A stretch of 30,731 bases of DNA from Collinsella sp. UBA6357 (GCA_002437815.1 DJRP01000011.1:46862-77592); one strand, 5' to 3'; shown: positions 13,746 through 22,311, counted from the first letter of the stretch. Notes: a model not told the origin generated them from the letters alone. A program made the numbers and translations.

Positions 13746-15707
13746 TTACTTGTCGGCGGACATGATCGAGATCAACTTTTGGCGGAACAGATCCGCCGGG
13801 ACCCCGACGAGGTCGTTGATCCCACCCTGTTTATCGAGGCTCGCAAGCCTGCGGTAAAACCTTGAGAAGACGGCCGGATGCTCGCTCAGAATGATGGTCG
13901 AGCAGGCGAAGAGAAAGACACAGTTGACCGTGGCGCCACCCCATTCGACACCCTCGCGCGAACGCCCGATCACCAGATGGGACTCACGGATGATCTCGGG
14001 GTTGCCGTGCGGCACGGCGATATAGTTGAGGCTCGTGGGGCTGATGGCCTCGCGCGCCTCGACGGAATCGTAGAACTCCTGGTCCACCGCACCCAGGGCC
14101 TCAAGGTGGTCGATAAGCAGGTGTAAGACATCGTCGCAGGTGGATCCTGCGGGAACCTCGAGCACGTCGGCCTCTTGGATGCGCTTCTCGATCATGTCGG
14201 TCACGATGCGGTCGTTGACGCATTGACGGATGCGGTCGAGCTCGTTGCCGCGCAGGGCCGGTGAGACGTAGATGACCTCGGCCGTGGTGGGCGGCACGCG
14301 CTCGGTGGCAAGCACCACATCGAAGGTCTCGGTGGTATCGAGGTAATCCTGAAGCGACAGGATCGCTTTGATGGAGAGCGATGGAAACAGACGTCCGACC
14401 TTCTCGGCGATAAGGTTAGCCGCGGCCTGCCCGTAATGGCAGACGACGACGGCGCTCATCTCGCGGCGATCGGAGAGCTGCCGCTCGATGGCGACCTGGA
14501 AATGCAGGGCGAGGTATACGATCTCGGTCTCGCTCAGACGATAGCCGAACACGGCATCGATCTTGTTGGCGGCGACCGTCGCCATCTCGAACCCCAGCGG
14601 ATAGCGGTGCTTGATCTCCTGCTCCTGATAGGGGTCGAGAACTGTGGGAACGTTGTCGCGGCGGATCACCGTCGTATAGATATGGAGCGACAGGCCTTGG
14701 CGGAGCTTGCGGTCGTCGCGCAGATCGACGGCGAGCGTATCCGCGATCTCGGACAGCAGATCGAGCACAAAGGAATCCATCTCCTGCGCGACCTCGTCGA
14801 GGTCGAGCTTGCGCGATTTGCGGACCGAGGCCATAAGGCCGGTAAGAAAACGCAGCTGCGACTCGGTGAAATTCGCACGACTGTCGCGAGCGGCCTTTTC
14901 GACACGGCGGCGATACGGCAGCGCGTCGGGCAACGAGGCAAGCTGTACGAGCGAGCCGTCCAGATCAAACGGCTGTGGCGTGGCGACGTCAGCGCCGATC
15001 TCGAACATCGCTGGATCGTCGGAGCCGGGGGCGTCGTCGCTCAGCAAAAAGACCGCGGAGAGCAGCAGACGGCGGTAGGCGTCGTCGGTCAGACTCTCGT
15101 TCGCATCGCTTCGAAGCTCGCGGGCGAACGCCACGCCGGCCTCGATGCGTTTGCGCGAAAGCCCCTCGAAAACGGGGATGCCCTCGCCTTCGATGACCGC
15201 GAGCTCCATGAGAAAGTCGATGCCGGGGACATAAGGCAGAAGCAGGTCGACGCACGCCGCGACGCGCTCATACGGTGTGCCGCCAAAGGCGGCGCCCAGA
15301 CGGCGCTCTGACCTGATGGCGACGGCGCCGTCCGCCTTAAGACGGGCGATACGCTTCTCAACCAGCGATTTGCTCACATGCAGGGCATCGGCAATCTCCT
15401 GCATGGTCACAAAGCCCTCGGCAAAGATGAGGTAGAGGTTGATGAGCTCGTCGGTACCGATCGCGGCATCGCCCGCAAGCTCGGCCAGGAGGTTGGGAAG
15501 GTTTTGAGCCCCATCGACGACCACGATATTGCCCGGGGTCAGATGCACCATGATACCGGCGGAAGTCGTGACGTCCTCGAGCGCGCGAAGCTCGCTGCGC
15601 ACCGTGCTCGAGGTGACGCCCAGCACGGAGCAGAGCTGTCTGAGCTCGACCTCACCGCAATCGTTGAGGTAACGCAGGATGTCGATCTGTCGCTTCGTGG
15701 GCCTCAT
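13746..15707 (-). CDS. PRD-containing BglG/ManR-type transcriptional activator
   Basis: Multidomain regulator whose activity is set by PTS phosphorylation. In its 653 residues I see two N-terminal helix-turn-helix segments (about 5-45; about 100-125, VTMQEIADALHVSKSLVEKR). A weak first PRD (about 170-270) lacks clear histidines. The second PRD has H342 (LSLHIYTTVIRR) and H402 (LALHFQVAIERQ). An EIIB-like domain carries C423 (VVCHYGQAAANL), and a C-terminal EIIA-like domain carries H567 (NYIAVPHGNPE). This is the DNA-binding ManR/MtlR/LicR layout, not the RNA-binding antiterminator layout. It is the first gene of the operon with EIIA and EIIBC, which it most likely activates. AAAGGAGG precedes the ATG. 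Which sugar induces it is unknown. Confidence 0.9.
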   Translation of the reverse strand: MRPTKRQIDILRYLNDCGEVELRQLCSVLGVTSSTVRSELRALEDVTTSAGIMVHLTPGNIVVVDGAQNLPNLLAELAGDAAIGTDELINLYLIFAEGFVTMQEIADALHVSKSLVEKRIARLKADGAVAIRSERRLGAAFGGTPYERVAACVDLLLPYVPGIDFLMELAVIEGEGIPVFEGLSRKRIEAGVAFARELRSDANESLTDDAYRRLLLSAVFLLSDDAPGSDDPAMFEIGADVATPQPFDLDGSLVQLASLPDALPYRRRVEKAARDSRANFTESQLRFLTGLMASVRKSRKLDLDEVAQEMDSFVLDLLSEIADTLAVDLRDDRKLRQGLSLHIYTTVIRRDNVPTVLDPYQEQEIKHRYPLGFEMATVAANKIDAVFGYRLSETEIVYLALHFQVAIERQLSDRREMSAVVVCHYGQAAANLIAEKVGRLFPSLSIKAILSLQDYLDTTETFDVVLATERVPPTTAEVIYVSPALRGNELDRIRQCVNDRIVTDMIEKRIQEADVLEVPAGSTCDDVLHLLIDHLEALGAVDQEFYDSVEAREAISPTSLNYIAVPHGNPEIIRESHLVIGRSREGVEWGGATVNCVFLFACSTIILSEHPAVFSRFYRRLASLDKQGGINDLVGVPADLFRQKLISIMSADK

Positions 15708-15873
15708 GGCGCCTCCTTTCGACTATCAGTTAACCGCAAGGAGGATGTTTTATTGCCGCATCGTTTTTCCCGAGTTACTCAAATTGATGTGGTTTGCATT
15801 ATTTACGCAGGTAAATCAGCCGTTTTAGGCACTTTAAGTCATCGGCCACATGCAAGAGCGGCATTTGATAGCA

Positions 15874-15898
15874 CCGGCGAACGGTAGATTTTCGCCGG
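15874..15898. terminator. Stem-loop between the PRD activator and the oxidoreductase gene
   Basis: Perfect 8-base inverted repeat CCGGCGAA (15874-15881) / TTCGCCGG (15891-15898), loop 9. It has no U tract on either strand, so its role as a terminator is uncertain. Confidence 0.3.
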
Positions 15899-15918
15899 CA
15901 GACGGTTTGCCCGCTAAA

Positions 15919-15947
15919 GGCCATCGAGAACGTTTGACCCGATGGCC
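15919..15947 (-). terminator. Probable terminator of the GltD-like gene
   Basis: GGCCATCG (15919-15926) pairs with CGATGGCC (15940-15947), loop 13. The minus-strand transcript continues with TTTA. It lies 8 bases after the stop codon. The U tract is short. Confidence 0.5.
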
Positions 15948-15954
15948 CGCACTG

Positions 15955-17184
15955 TCATCGTCGGTCTACAGCCCCCATGTACGCCAGCATGCCCGCGACG
16001 GCGACCTTGGCGCCGGCGACGGCGTGGACCACGGTGAGCGGCCCCGCGACCACGTCGCCCGCCGCGAAGACGCCCGGTACCGTCGTCATGCCGTGCTCAT
16101 CGACCGAGAGCAGCCCGCGGTCATCGGTCTCCAGGCCGCCCGTGGTGAGCACGAGCTTGTCCTTGGGCACCTGCGAGGCGGCGATGACCACCGTGTCGGC
16201 CGTCACGTGGTCGAGCTCGTCCTCATAGCCCGTGACCTTGCCTTCCTCGTCGAACATGGCCGTCTTGAACACGGGGCCGTCGTCGTCGATCGCGGTGATG
16301 GACTTGCCGCAGACGAGCTCCGCGCCGTCGAGCTCCGCCAGCTCGACCTCGTCCTGGATCGCGGAGATATGGCGCGAGCGCGCATAGATCGTGACCTTAC
16401 GCGCACCCGAGCGCAGTGCCGTGCGCGCCACATCCATGGCAACGTTGCCGGCACCGATCACGGCCACGTTCTCGCCGATCGCCACGCTCGTGGGGTCAAC
16501 GAGGTAGTCGATGCCAAAGAGCACGTTGCCGCGCGACTCGCCGGGAATCCCCAGCTTGCGGGCGCGCCAGGTGCCGGTGCCCACAAAGACGCTGTCATAG
16601 CCGTCGCGCAGCAGGTCGTCCAGGTGCAGCGCGCCGCCGATCGTGGTCGACGGGCGCACGCGCACGCCAAGCGAGCACATCACATGACGGTACTTTTGAA
16701 CGAGTGAGCGCGGCAGGCGAAACTCCGGGATGCCGTACTCGAGCACGCCGCCGATCTCGGGGCGCTGCTCGAACACGGTGACGGCGCATCCGCGCTGTGC
16801 AAGCTTGATGGCCGCCGTGATACCCGCGGGGCCGGAACCCACGACGGCGACTTTCTTGCCGCATGACGGCGCCGGCAACCACTCCTTGCGGTCGAGATAG
16901 GCTGTGGAGATGTAGTTCTCGATGCTCGAGAAATGGATCGGCGACCCCTTGCGTCCCTGGATGCAGGCTCCTTCGCACTGCCCGGAGTGGTTGCAGACCA
17001 TGGAACAGACGGCGCTCATGGGGTTGTTCTCGAAGAGCAGCTCGCCCGCCTCCTCGAGCCGGCGCTCCTTGAAGAGCTCGATCACCTGTGGAATGGGTGT
17101 CGACACCGGACAGCCCTTGATCTGGCAGAACGCACGCTTGCAACCGAGGCAGCGGTTGGCTTCCTCGACGATATGAATGGCCAT
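15955..17184 (-). CDS. GltD-like NAD(P)-dependent iron-sulfur flavoprotein
   Basis: Oxidoreductase similar to the small subunit of glutamate synthase and to NfnB-type subunits. The 409-residue protein has an N-terminal iron-sulfur region with C12, C15, C20, C25 and a second cluster C60, C64, C70, C74. A FAD-binding VVGSGPAG (114-121) follows, then a NAD(P)-binding AVIGAGNVAMD (241-251), and a closing GVFAAGDVVAGPLTVVHAV. It lacks a neighbouring large glutamate synthase subunit, so it probably serves another electron partner; stand-alone copies are common in anaerobes and are often misnamed glutamate synthase. GAGGGG precedes the ATG. It is a single-gene unit between the PTS operon and the pectin genes, with no visible pectin-type operator. 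Physiological electron donor and acceptor are unknown. Confidence 0.85.
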   Translation of the reverse strand: MAIHIVEEANRCLGCKRAFCQIKGCPVSTPIPQVIELFKERRLEEAGELLFENNPMSAVCSMVCNHSGQCEGACIQGRKGSPIHFSSIENYISTAYLDRKEWLPAPSCGKKVAVVGSGPAGITAAIKLAQRGCAVTVFEQRPEIGGVLEYGIPEFRLPRSLVQKYRHVMCSLGVRVRPSTTIGGALHLDDLLRDGYDSVFVGTGTWRARKLGIPGESRGNVLFGIDYLVDPTSVAIGENVAVIGAGNVAMDVARTALRSGARKVTIYARSRHISAIQDEVELAELDGAELVCGKSITAIDDDGPVFKTAMFDEEGKVTGYEDELDHVTADTVVIAASQVPKDKLVLTTGGLETDDRGLLSVDEHGMTTVPGVFAAGDVVAGPLTVVHAVAGAKVAVAGMLAYMGAVDRR

Positions 17185-17232
17185 AGATTCCCCTCTTCAA
17201 CCATTACGAAATCGGTTTCCTAAATAATAATA

Positions 17233-17250
17233 GGACAAAGGGTCTGTCCC
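17233..17250. repeat. Short palindromic repeat GGACAAAGGGTCTGTCCC, copy 1
   Basis: 18-base near-palindrome with a related copy (GGGCAAAGGGACTGTCCC) in 20381-20402. The two copies bracket the TIM-barrel/GH105/SGNH gene group. Probably a REP-type intergenic repeat. Confidence 0.5.
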
Positions 17251-17338
17251 TTGCCCCAATTGGCTCTCGATACAAAGGTCCCATCGACACGGACGATCGC
17301 GCCGACGGGGCCATGCACGGCAGGATGCAGCTCCTGTC

Positions 17339-18274
17339 CTACATCTCCCGGTGCACAACGCCGTTGCGGTGCGCCATCCCCTCGAGCAGTTCAAGGCATC
17401 CGCGCTGCGTCGCGGGCGTGCTGTTCTCGACCACGCACGGGATCCCCGGGCAGGCGGCCGCAGCCCAGGCGACGACGGGCTCGAAGTCAAAGCGCCCCGT
17501 CTCTCCCACACCATGGCAGACCAGGCGCATGCCCGTCCCGTCGCACCAGCCGGCCTCGTCCTCGTTATGCACGACCTCGTAATCCTTCGCATGCAGTACG
17601 CGGATCTTGCTGCCGCACAGATAGAGCATCCGCGAGACCTGCTCGGCCGCCTCGCCCACGATCGCGGGGTGTAGCAGCGACACCGGGTCGTAGATCACGC
17701 CAAGGGCGGCGCTCGACACGCGCTCCAGCACCGCGTGGCAGCGCTCCGGGGTGTTGACGACCTCGTTCCAACCGGGCTCGATCAAGAGCTCGGTGCCCTC
17801 CTGCTCGGCGATCGAGCACACGCGGGCAAGCGTCATGCAAAAAGTCTCGAGCGCCACGCCCGTTTTGCGGTCGTCGGCTACCTTATTCTCGATGTTAGGA
17901 CGGCCGGTCTCCGTGCCCACCGGGCAGCCGCCGAGCCAGCCCGCAAACCTAAAGCACGCCTCGTACTCGGCGATGTTGTCGAGCAGCTGATGCTGGTCGG
18001 GCGTGGCCAGGTTCTTGTAGCAGCCGAGCACCGCGACCCTCACGCCCGCCTCCTCGAGCACGCCGCGCAGATGGTCGGCGAGCTCACGGGTGAGGCCGCC
18101 GCGGTCGATGCCGAAGGACTTGTAGAGCACTTTGCTCGGCAGCTGGATACACTCGAAGCCCAGCTGCCCCGCCATGCGGATCCGCTCCTCGACGGTGCCC
18201 TCGGGCAGATCGTGCAGACGCACGCCCGGCGTGATGGCGGGGGCGTTCACTGGAACCGGACGTTCGGCTGCCAT
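17339..18274 (-). CDS. Xylose-isomerase-like TIM-barrel protein (sugar isomerase/epimerase family)
   Basis: Member of the AP endonuclease 2 / sugar phosphate isomerase superfamily, 311 residues from the chosen start. The expected metal ligands of the barrel are visible: E166 (LLIEPGW), D196 (VIYDPVSL), H228 (VLHAKDYE) and E283 (CVVENSTP), with a further CHGVGETGRFDF segment (253-264). The ATG at 18272-18274 is preferred because it follows GGGTGG and the GH105 stop by 13 bases; the frame is open to 18328. It is the second gene of the GH105 unit, so it probably acts on a sugar released from pectin oligosaccharides, perhaps isomerising a deoxy-keto-uronate or a neutral sugar. That is inference; the substrate cannot be read from sequence. 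Confidence 0.8.
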   Translation of the reverse strand: MAAERPVPVNAPAITPGVRLHDLPEGTVEERIRMAGQLGFECIQLPSKVLYKSFGIDRGGLTRELADHLRGVLEEAGVRVAVLGCYKNLATPDQHQLLDNIAEYEACFRFAGWLGGCPVGTETGRPNIENKVADDRKTGVALETFCMTLARVCSIAEQEGTELLIEPGWNEVVNTPERCHAVLERVSSAALGVIYDPVSLLHPAIVGEAAEQVSRMLYLCGSKIRVLHAKDYEVVHNEDEAGWCDGTGMRLVCHGVGETGRFDFEPVVAWAAAACPGIPCVVENSTPATQRGCLELLEGMAHRNGVVHREM

Positions 18275-18287
18275 CTGCTCAGCCACC

Positions 18288-19523
18288 CTACTCACGACCC
18301 TTGGCGTTGATGCCCGGCGTGTATCCATCGAACGGGTCCTCGATCGAGCAGCAGCCAGACGGGCTCAGCGGATCGCACTTACCATGCAGTTGCTCATGGC
18401 GCATGGTCTCGATATAGGCGAGCACGAGCGGCGCTACGCCCTTGGCGTCGTTTTGCACCACGGGCTCGCTCATGTAGTAGCCAAAGGTGCCCTCGCGGTG
18501 GGTCTTGTTGCCCAGGCCCGCGACCAGGCAGATGTTATCGAGCGCGAGCTCGCCGTCCTTCTCGGAGAGGCACGTGCGGCAGATGCCGTCGAACGCACGG
18601 CGGCCGGCCTCCCAGTAGCGCTCGTCGAGCACGCCCAGGCGCACGCCCTTCATGATGGCGTTGGCGAAGATCGCGCTGCCGCTCTCCTCCAGGTAGTTGG
18701 GGGCGATGTTGGGCAGGTTGATCACCTGGTGCCACATACCGGTCTCGGCATCCTGATAGGGCAGCATGGCATCGACCAGGTCGACGAACATATGGCGCAA
18801 ACCGTCCTTCTCGGCCGACATCGAGGGCGGCATGAGCTCCCACGTATCGATGAGCGCCATGGCAAACCAGCCTTCGGCGCGCAACCAGAAGTTGGCCGAA
18901 AGGCCGGTGACGGGGTCGCACCAGAACTGCTTGCGACTCGAATCGTAGGCGTGGTAATAGAGGCCGTTCAAGGGATTGCGCATGAGGTCATGGACAACCT
19001 GGAACATGTGATAGCTGTCCGAGCACGCGCGGCGGTTGTGGAAGCTCAGCTCGTACTGCATATAGAACGGTTGCGCCATGTACATGCCGTCGAGCCAGAT
19101 CTGGTTGGGATAGATCGCTTTATGCCAAAAGACGCCCTCACGTGTGCGCGGCTGGCTCTCGAGCTGGGCGTAGATGGTATCCATGGCCGCTCGATACTTG
19201 GGTTTGTCGGTGAGCTCGTAGAGCTTGTAGAGGGTCTTGCCGCAGTTGACGTTGTCGAGGTTGTAGGCCTGTGGGTCGTAGTGCTTGATCTGGCCGTCAT
19301 CCTCGACAAAGAAATCGATGTACTCGTCGGCAAACTCGAGATAGCCCTGCTTGCCGGTGATCTCGAAGAGCTCGATCAGGGCCTTGATCATGCAGCCGTC
19401 GATGTAGTTCCAGGTGTTGGGCTTGCCGGCACGAATCTTCTCGATGTTCCAGGCGGGCGCCTGCGGTGTGGAGTTCTCGACCAGCTGCTCGATATAACGG
19501 TCGAGGATCTTGTTGCAACCCAT
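18288..19523 (-). CDS. Unsaturated rhamnogalacturonyl hydrolase, GH105 (YteR-like)
   Basis: Removes the 4,5-unsaturated galacturonosyl residue from the non-reducing end of oligosaccharides made by pectate or rhamnogalacturonan lyases. The 411-residue alpha/alpha-barrel shows IWLDGMYMAQPF with the likely catalytic D145, H191 (YYHAYD) and R215/W219 in FWLRAEGWF. These have the same spacing as the active-site residues of Bacillus YteR. There is no signal peptide, so it works in the cytoplasm. GGGGAG precedes the ATG. The promoter directly upstream carries two LacI-type operators (19549-19562, 19589-19602). It is cotranscribed with the TIM-barrel gene. The product rearranges to the substrate of the DhuI/DhuD pair at 9964-11515. 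GH88 is the alternative family, but the pectin context favours GH105. Confidence 0.92.
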   Translation of the reverse strand: MGCNKILDRYIEQLVENSTPQAPAWNIEKIRAGKPNTWNYIDGCMIKALIELFEITGKQGYLEFADEYIDFFVEDDGQIKHYDPQAYNLDNVNCGKTLYKLYELTDKPKYRAAMDTIYAQLESQPRTREGVFWHKAIYPNQIWLDGMYMAQPFYMQYELSFHNRRACSDSYHMFQVVHDLMRNPLNGLYYHAYDSSRKQFWCDPVTGLSANFWLRAEGWFAMALIDTWELMPPSMSAEKDGLRHMFVDLVDAMLPYQDAETGMWHQVINLPNIAPNYLEESGSAIFANAIMKGVRLGVLDERYWEAGRRAFDGICRTCLSEKDGELALDNICLVAGLGNKTHREGTFGYYMSEPVVQNDAKGVAPLVLAYIETMRHEQLHGKCDPLSPSGCCSIEDPFDGYTPGINAKGRE

Positions 19524-19548
19524 GTGATCTCCCCTGATATGACATGAA

Positions 19549-19602
19549 GGTGAACGTTAACCCAAAGTGTAGTACCGGAAAGCTCACAGGTGAACGTTAC
19601 CC
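19549..19602 (-). promoter_or_regulatory. GH105 promoter with two LacI-type operators
   Basis: Operator A, GGTGAACGTTACCC (19589-19602), supplies on the minus strand a -35 TTCACC (19589-19594). After 17 bases comes -10 TACACT (19566-19571). Operator B, GGTGAACGTTAACC (19549-19562), covers the expected start point. The operators are 40 bases apart. The leader is about 36 bases. Confidence 0.7.
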
Positions 19603-19678
19603 CTAGCGCCTTCCGTCAACGGTCCCCTAGCAGCCGCAAACGGCGGCATGGATAAGGCAAGGGGGCCGTCCCGTCACC

Positions 19679-20347
19679 TTATCCGCAGATCGCCACGAGG
19701 CCCGCCGCGATCCGCTGCGCCAGGCGCTCGTAGCCGGCCGGCGAGTAATGAAGGCCGTCGGGCATATACAGCTCGCGGTGCTCGGGCAAAAACGGACTGA
19801 TGCCGCTTGCCGCATAGAGGTCGATGACCGGGACGGAGAAGCGCTCGCACACGTCGCGCACCGCCTGGGCATAGGGAGCCTGCGTGAGTCCCAGATGGTT
19901 GGGCTCGTTGCTCGCCGGGATATCCTTCTCGTGCTTGCCGCTCGTCTTAGCGGGCGTCATGAAGACGAGCCGCGCCTGCGGCGAGCGCTCGGTGATCGTG
20001 CGAACCAGATACTCGAGCGCACCGTAGAACGTGGCGCGGCTCTCCTCCCCCGGTACACCGAGCGGCACGTTGCGGCTGAAGTCGTTGACGCCGCCCCACA
20101 CCAGGTAGATATCGGCTGCGTCGTCGATCTCGCCCACGCGCTCCACAAACGAATCCGCGCGATCATCCTTGACGGCGATGCGCGACCCCTTGACGCCATA
20201 GTTCTCGACCGTGGCGCCACCGAGCAGCGCTCCCAGATGGCTCGTCCAACTGATCGCGGGACCGCCCGCGCCGGTACCGTTGTCACCCCACGTGGTCGAG
20301 TCGCCAAAGCAACAGATCGTCGAGTCCTTCAAAGCTTTAATCGTCAT
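19679..20347 (-). CDS. SGNH/GDSL-family hydrolase, probable carbohydrate esterase
   Basis: Esterase of the SGNH fold, probably removing acetyl groups from pectin-derived oligosaccharides. The 222-residue protein has block I FGDSTT with the nucleophile S17, G54 in block II (GVKGSRI), N88 in GGVNDF and the D197-x-x-H200 pair in DGLHYS. There is no signal peptide. The ATG at 20345-20347 is chosen because GAGAGGAAG precedes it; the frame runs on to 20470 through repeat DNA. It is a separate unit upstream of the GH105 promoter and has no obvious LacI-type operator of its own. The acetyl-pectin role is inferred from neighbours; many SGNH enzymes act on other esters. Confidence 0.82.
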   Translation of the reverse strand: MTIKALKDSTICCFGDSTTWGDNGTGAGGPAISWTSHLGALLGGATVENYGVKGSRIAVKDDRADSFVERVGEIDDAADIYLVWGGVNDFSRNVPLGVPGEESRATFYGALEYLVRTITERSPQARLVFMTPAKTSGKHEKDIPASNEPNHLGLTQAPYAQAVRDVCERFSVPVIDLYAASGISPFLPEHRELYMPDGLHYSPAGYERLAQRIAAGLVAICG

Positions 20348-20380
20348 GGTTCTTCCTCTCTCATACATCCTCGGTAAGAT

Positions 20381-20402
20381 GGGGCAAAGGGACTGTCCCT
20401 TT
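20381..20402. repeat. Short palindromic repeat, copy 2
   Basis: GGGGCAAAGGGACTGTCCCTTT; the inner AAAGGGAC/GTCCCTTT arms pair perfectly. It is related to 17233-17250. Confidence 0.5.
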
Positions 20403-20453
20403 ATCTGATGCCTGACGTCAAGTGCCTCGTCTTCTCCCGCCCCACCACGATCA

Positions 20454-20508
20454 TGTACACCAGCGGCCAAAGTTGGCTAAAAATGACAACTTTGGCCGCT
20501 GGTGTACA
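20454..20508. repeat. Dispersed stem-loop repeat, copy 2 (perfect 22-base arms)
   Basis: Bases 20454-20475 (starting TGTACACCAGCGG) are exactly complementary to 20487-20508, with an 11-base loop. GTTTTG follows, as in copy 1 at 11653-11707. No open frame with a start signal spans it. It is probably a small intergenic palindromic repeat spread in the genome. Confidence 0.8.
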
Positions 20509-20597
20509 CGTTTTGTGCAATCGACCGGTGACGGGGGCAAGAATCCCCTGCTCCCAGCCAAACCCTCGCTCGCTGGCCACCCCCATCCCCCAATCAA

Positions 20598-20633
20598 AAG
20601 GCCGCGCCGCCGGAGGTCCAGCGGCGCGGCCTT
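20598..20633 (-). terminator. Intrinsic terminator of the GPH symporter gene
   Basis: Perfect 13-base stem AAGGCCGCGCCGC (20598-20610) / GCGGCGCGGCCTT (20621-20633), loop 10, followed on the minus strand by TTTT. It lies 27 bases after the stop codon. Confidence 0.92.
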
Positions 20634-20659
20634 GGAAGTGGACGCGAACGTTGTGGGCG

Positions 20660-22216
20660 CTACGCAGCCGGCGTGATGGAGCCGTCCTGGTAGCCCACGT
20701 TGTTGTGGGCGAAGCAGTCCTCGTACTTGAAGCCGGAGAGCTCCTCGCACAAAGCCTTGACCTCGGGCTTGACGTCGGCCATCTTGCCACCCTCCTTGAC
20801 ACGCTTGATCTCGTCGCAGAGCACGTCGCACTGCTCCTTGTCGATCTTGATGCCACGGGCGAAGATCGCAGCCAGGATAAAGAAGCCGGCGCAACCGATG
20901 ATCATGTACAGGCAGATGTACAGCGGCACGGTGGCGGGCTGGGTCACGGTGTCGGAGTTGCCGGCGGACTGAATGAAGCCGGAGGCGGCGAGCACGACGG
21001 CCCAGACGTTCACGGCCACAGCCTGGGCGATCTGCTGGCAGAGCTGCTGGGCGGAGCTGTAGATGCCCTCGCGACGACGCAGGGTGATGAGCTCGTCGAC
21101 ATCGGGGATGTAGTTGAGCAGAACGTCGGGCAGATACTGGAAGCCAACATAGAAGAACTTCCAGATGGCGAAGATCACGGGGTAGGCGATCATGGCGATG
21201 GCAACCGTCGAGGTGCCGTTGATCTGGCCGTATGCAAAGTAGTTGTACGCGAGGATGCACGCGGCGCAGCCCACGTTGGCAAGGTACCAGGACTTGTGGA
21301 AGCCCTTCTTGGCCATGAGGGCGACCCACACGGCGGTGCACACGATAGCGACGACCTTGCCGGGCATCTCCATCACGGACTCATAGGACTTGGGGATCTG
21401 CAGGCAGTAGACGATAAAGAAGCTCAGGCAGGCAGACCAGCAGGCGGCGGCAAGCTTGGTCGAGATCTGTGCGTACAGCACGCGGCGAAAGGACCTGTTG
21501 CGGAACGTCGAGATAACGTCGATGAAGAACTTCTTGATAGCGCTGCCGACGGACTCGATCTTCTCCTGGGCGACCTCCTCGGGCGTGTGCTCCCAGGTGG
21601 AGAGGTACACGCAGATGAGCGAGATGGCCATGACGGAGGCGTTGATCGCGGCGATGATAAAGTAACTGAACGGGTTGGTCTCGCCAAAGGTGCCGAAACC
21701 GAAGCCCACGAGTGCGGCCATGAGGAAGCCGGCTGCGTTGCCGAAGAGGTGCTTGTAACCGGTGAGGTACGTGCGCTCCTTGAAGTCGTCGGTCATCTCG
21801 ATGGTAAGCGGCGAGAGGTTGGCGGTGCAGAACGTGTACGCGATGTTGTAGATCAGATACAGCGCAAAGTAGTACGGGAATCCAAACGGCGTGGCCACGA
21901 AGATGAGCGGCTCGGCGATCATCATCGGGATGGCGAGCAGGATCCAGAAGCGGCGACGACCGAAGATGCGGCCGATCTTGGTGGCGTAGAAGTTATCGGC
22001 CACGAAACCCATGAGCGGGCACAGAATGGCGTTGAGATAGATGGCAAACGAGCTGATGAGCGCTGCCTCGCCTGCGGACAGACCGCACTCGGTGGACAGG
22101 AACAGCACCATGTAGCTGTGAGTGAAGCTCAGGGCGCCGGAGTTGAGCATGCCGCCCATACCGAAGCCGAGCCTCGTCCAGAATGTGATCTTTCGTTTCT
22201 TACCGACTTTGAACAC
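20660..22216 (-). CDS. GPH-family (MelB-type) glycoside-hexuronide:cation symporter
   Basis: Inner-membrane carrier of the glycoside-pentoside-hexuronide family, expected to import oligogalacturonides or galacturonate with H+ or Na+. The 518-residue protein has about twelve hydrophobic segments, with FGMGGMLNSGALSFTHSYM near the N-terminus and the MelB-type loop D74...GRIFGRRRFW (82-91). A hydrophilic tail of about 60 residues ends the protein. The start is a GTG at 22214-22216, preceded by GGAGAGGGG; the ATG further upstream would add 28 residues that overlap the leader and has no ribosome site. Its promoter has the paired LacI-type operators seen for GH105 and uxaC2, and a terminator follows, so it is a single-gene member of that regulon. 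Regulation and neighbours point to pectin oligomers, but specificity is inferred. Confidence 0.9.
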   Translation of the reverse strand: MFKVGKKRKITFWTRLGFGMGGMLNSGALSFTHSYMVLFLSTECGLSAGEAALISSFAIYLNAILCPLMGFVADNFYATKIGRIFGRRRFWILLAIPMMIAEPLIFVATPFGFPYYFALYLIYNIAYTFCTANLSPLTIEMTDDFKERTYLTGYKHLFGNAAGFLMAALVGFGFGTFGETNPFSYFIIAAINASVMAISLICVYLSTWEHTPEEVAQEKIESVGSAIKKFFIDVISTFRNRSFRRVLYAQISTKLAAACWSACLSFFIVYCLQIPKSYESVMEMPGKVVAIVCTAVWVALMAKKGFHKSWYLANVGCAACILAYNYFAYGQINGTSTVAIAMIAYPVIFAIWKFFYVGFQYLPDVLLNYIPDVDELITLRRREGIYSSAQQLCQQIAQAVAVNVWAVVLAASGFIQSAGNSDTVTQPATVPLYICLYMIIGCAGFFILAAIFARGIKIDKEQCDVLCDEIKRVKEGGKMADVKPEVKALCEELSGFKYEDCFAHNNVGYQDGSITPAA

Positions 22217-22311
22217 CGTGAATCCCCTCTCCTTAGGATATTGCGAAACGGTGCGTCCAGACACGACGCGCGGGCATCGAGGTGAACTCGCAACAATCAC
22301 CCTGGCTACTG

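Noticed and set aside
15955..17184. Glutamate synthase small subunit (gltD) as a firm name
   Set aside because: No large subunit gene is adjacent, and stand-alone proteins of this kind have other roles; kept as GltD-like only.
20408..22285. 625-codon plus-strand frame
   Set aside because: Antisense of the GPH symporter; the translation is a charged low-complexity shadow.
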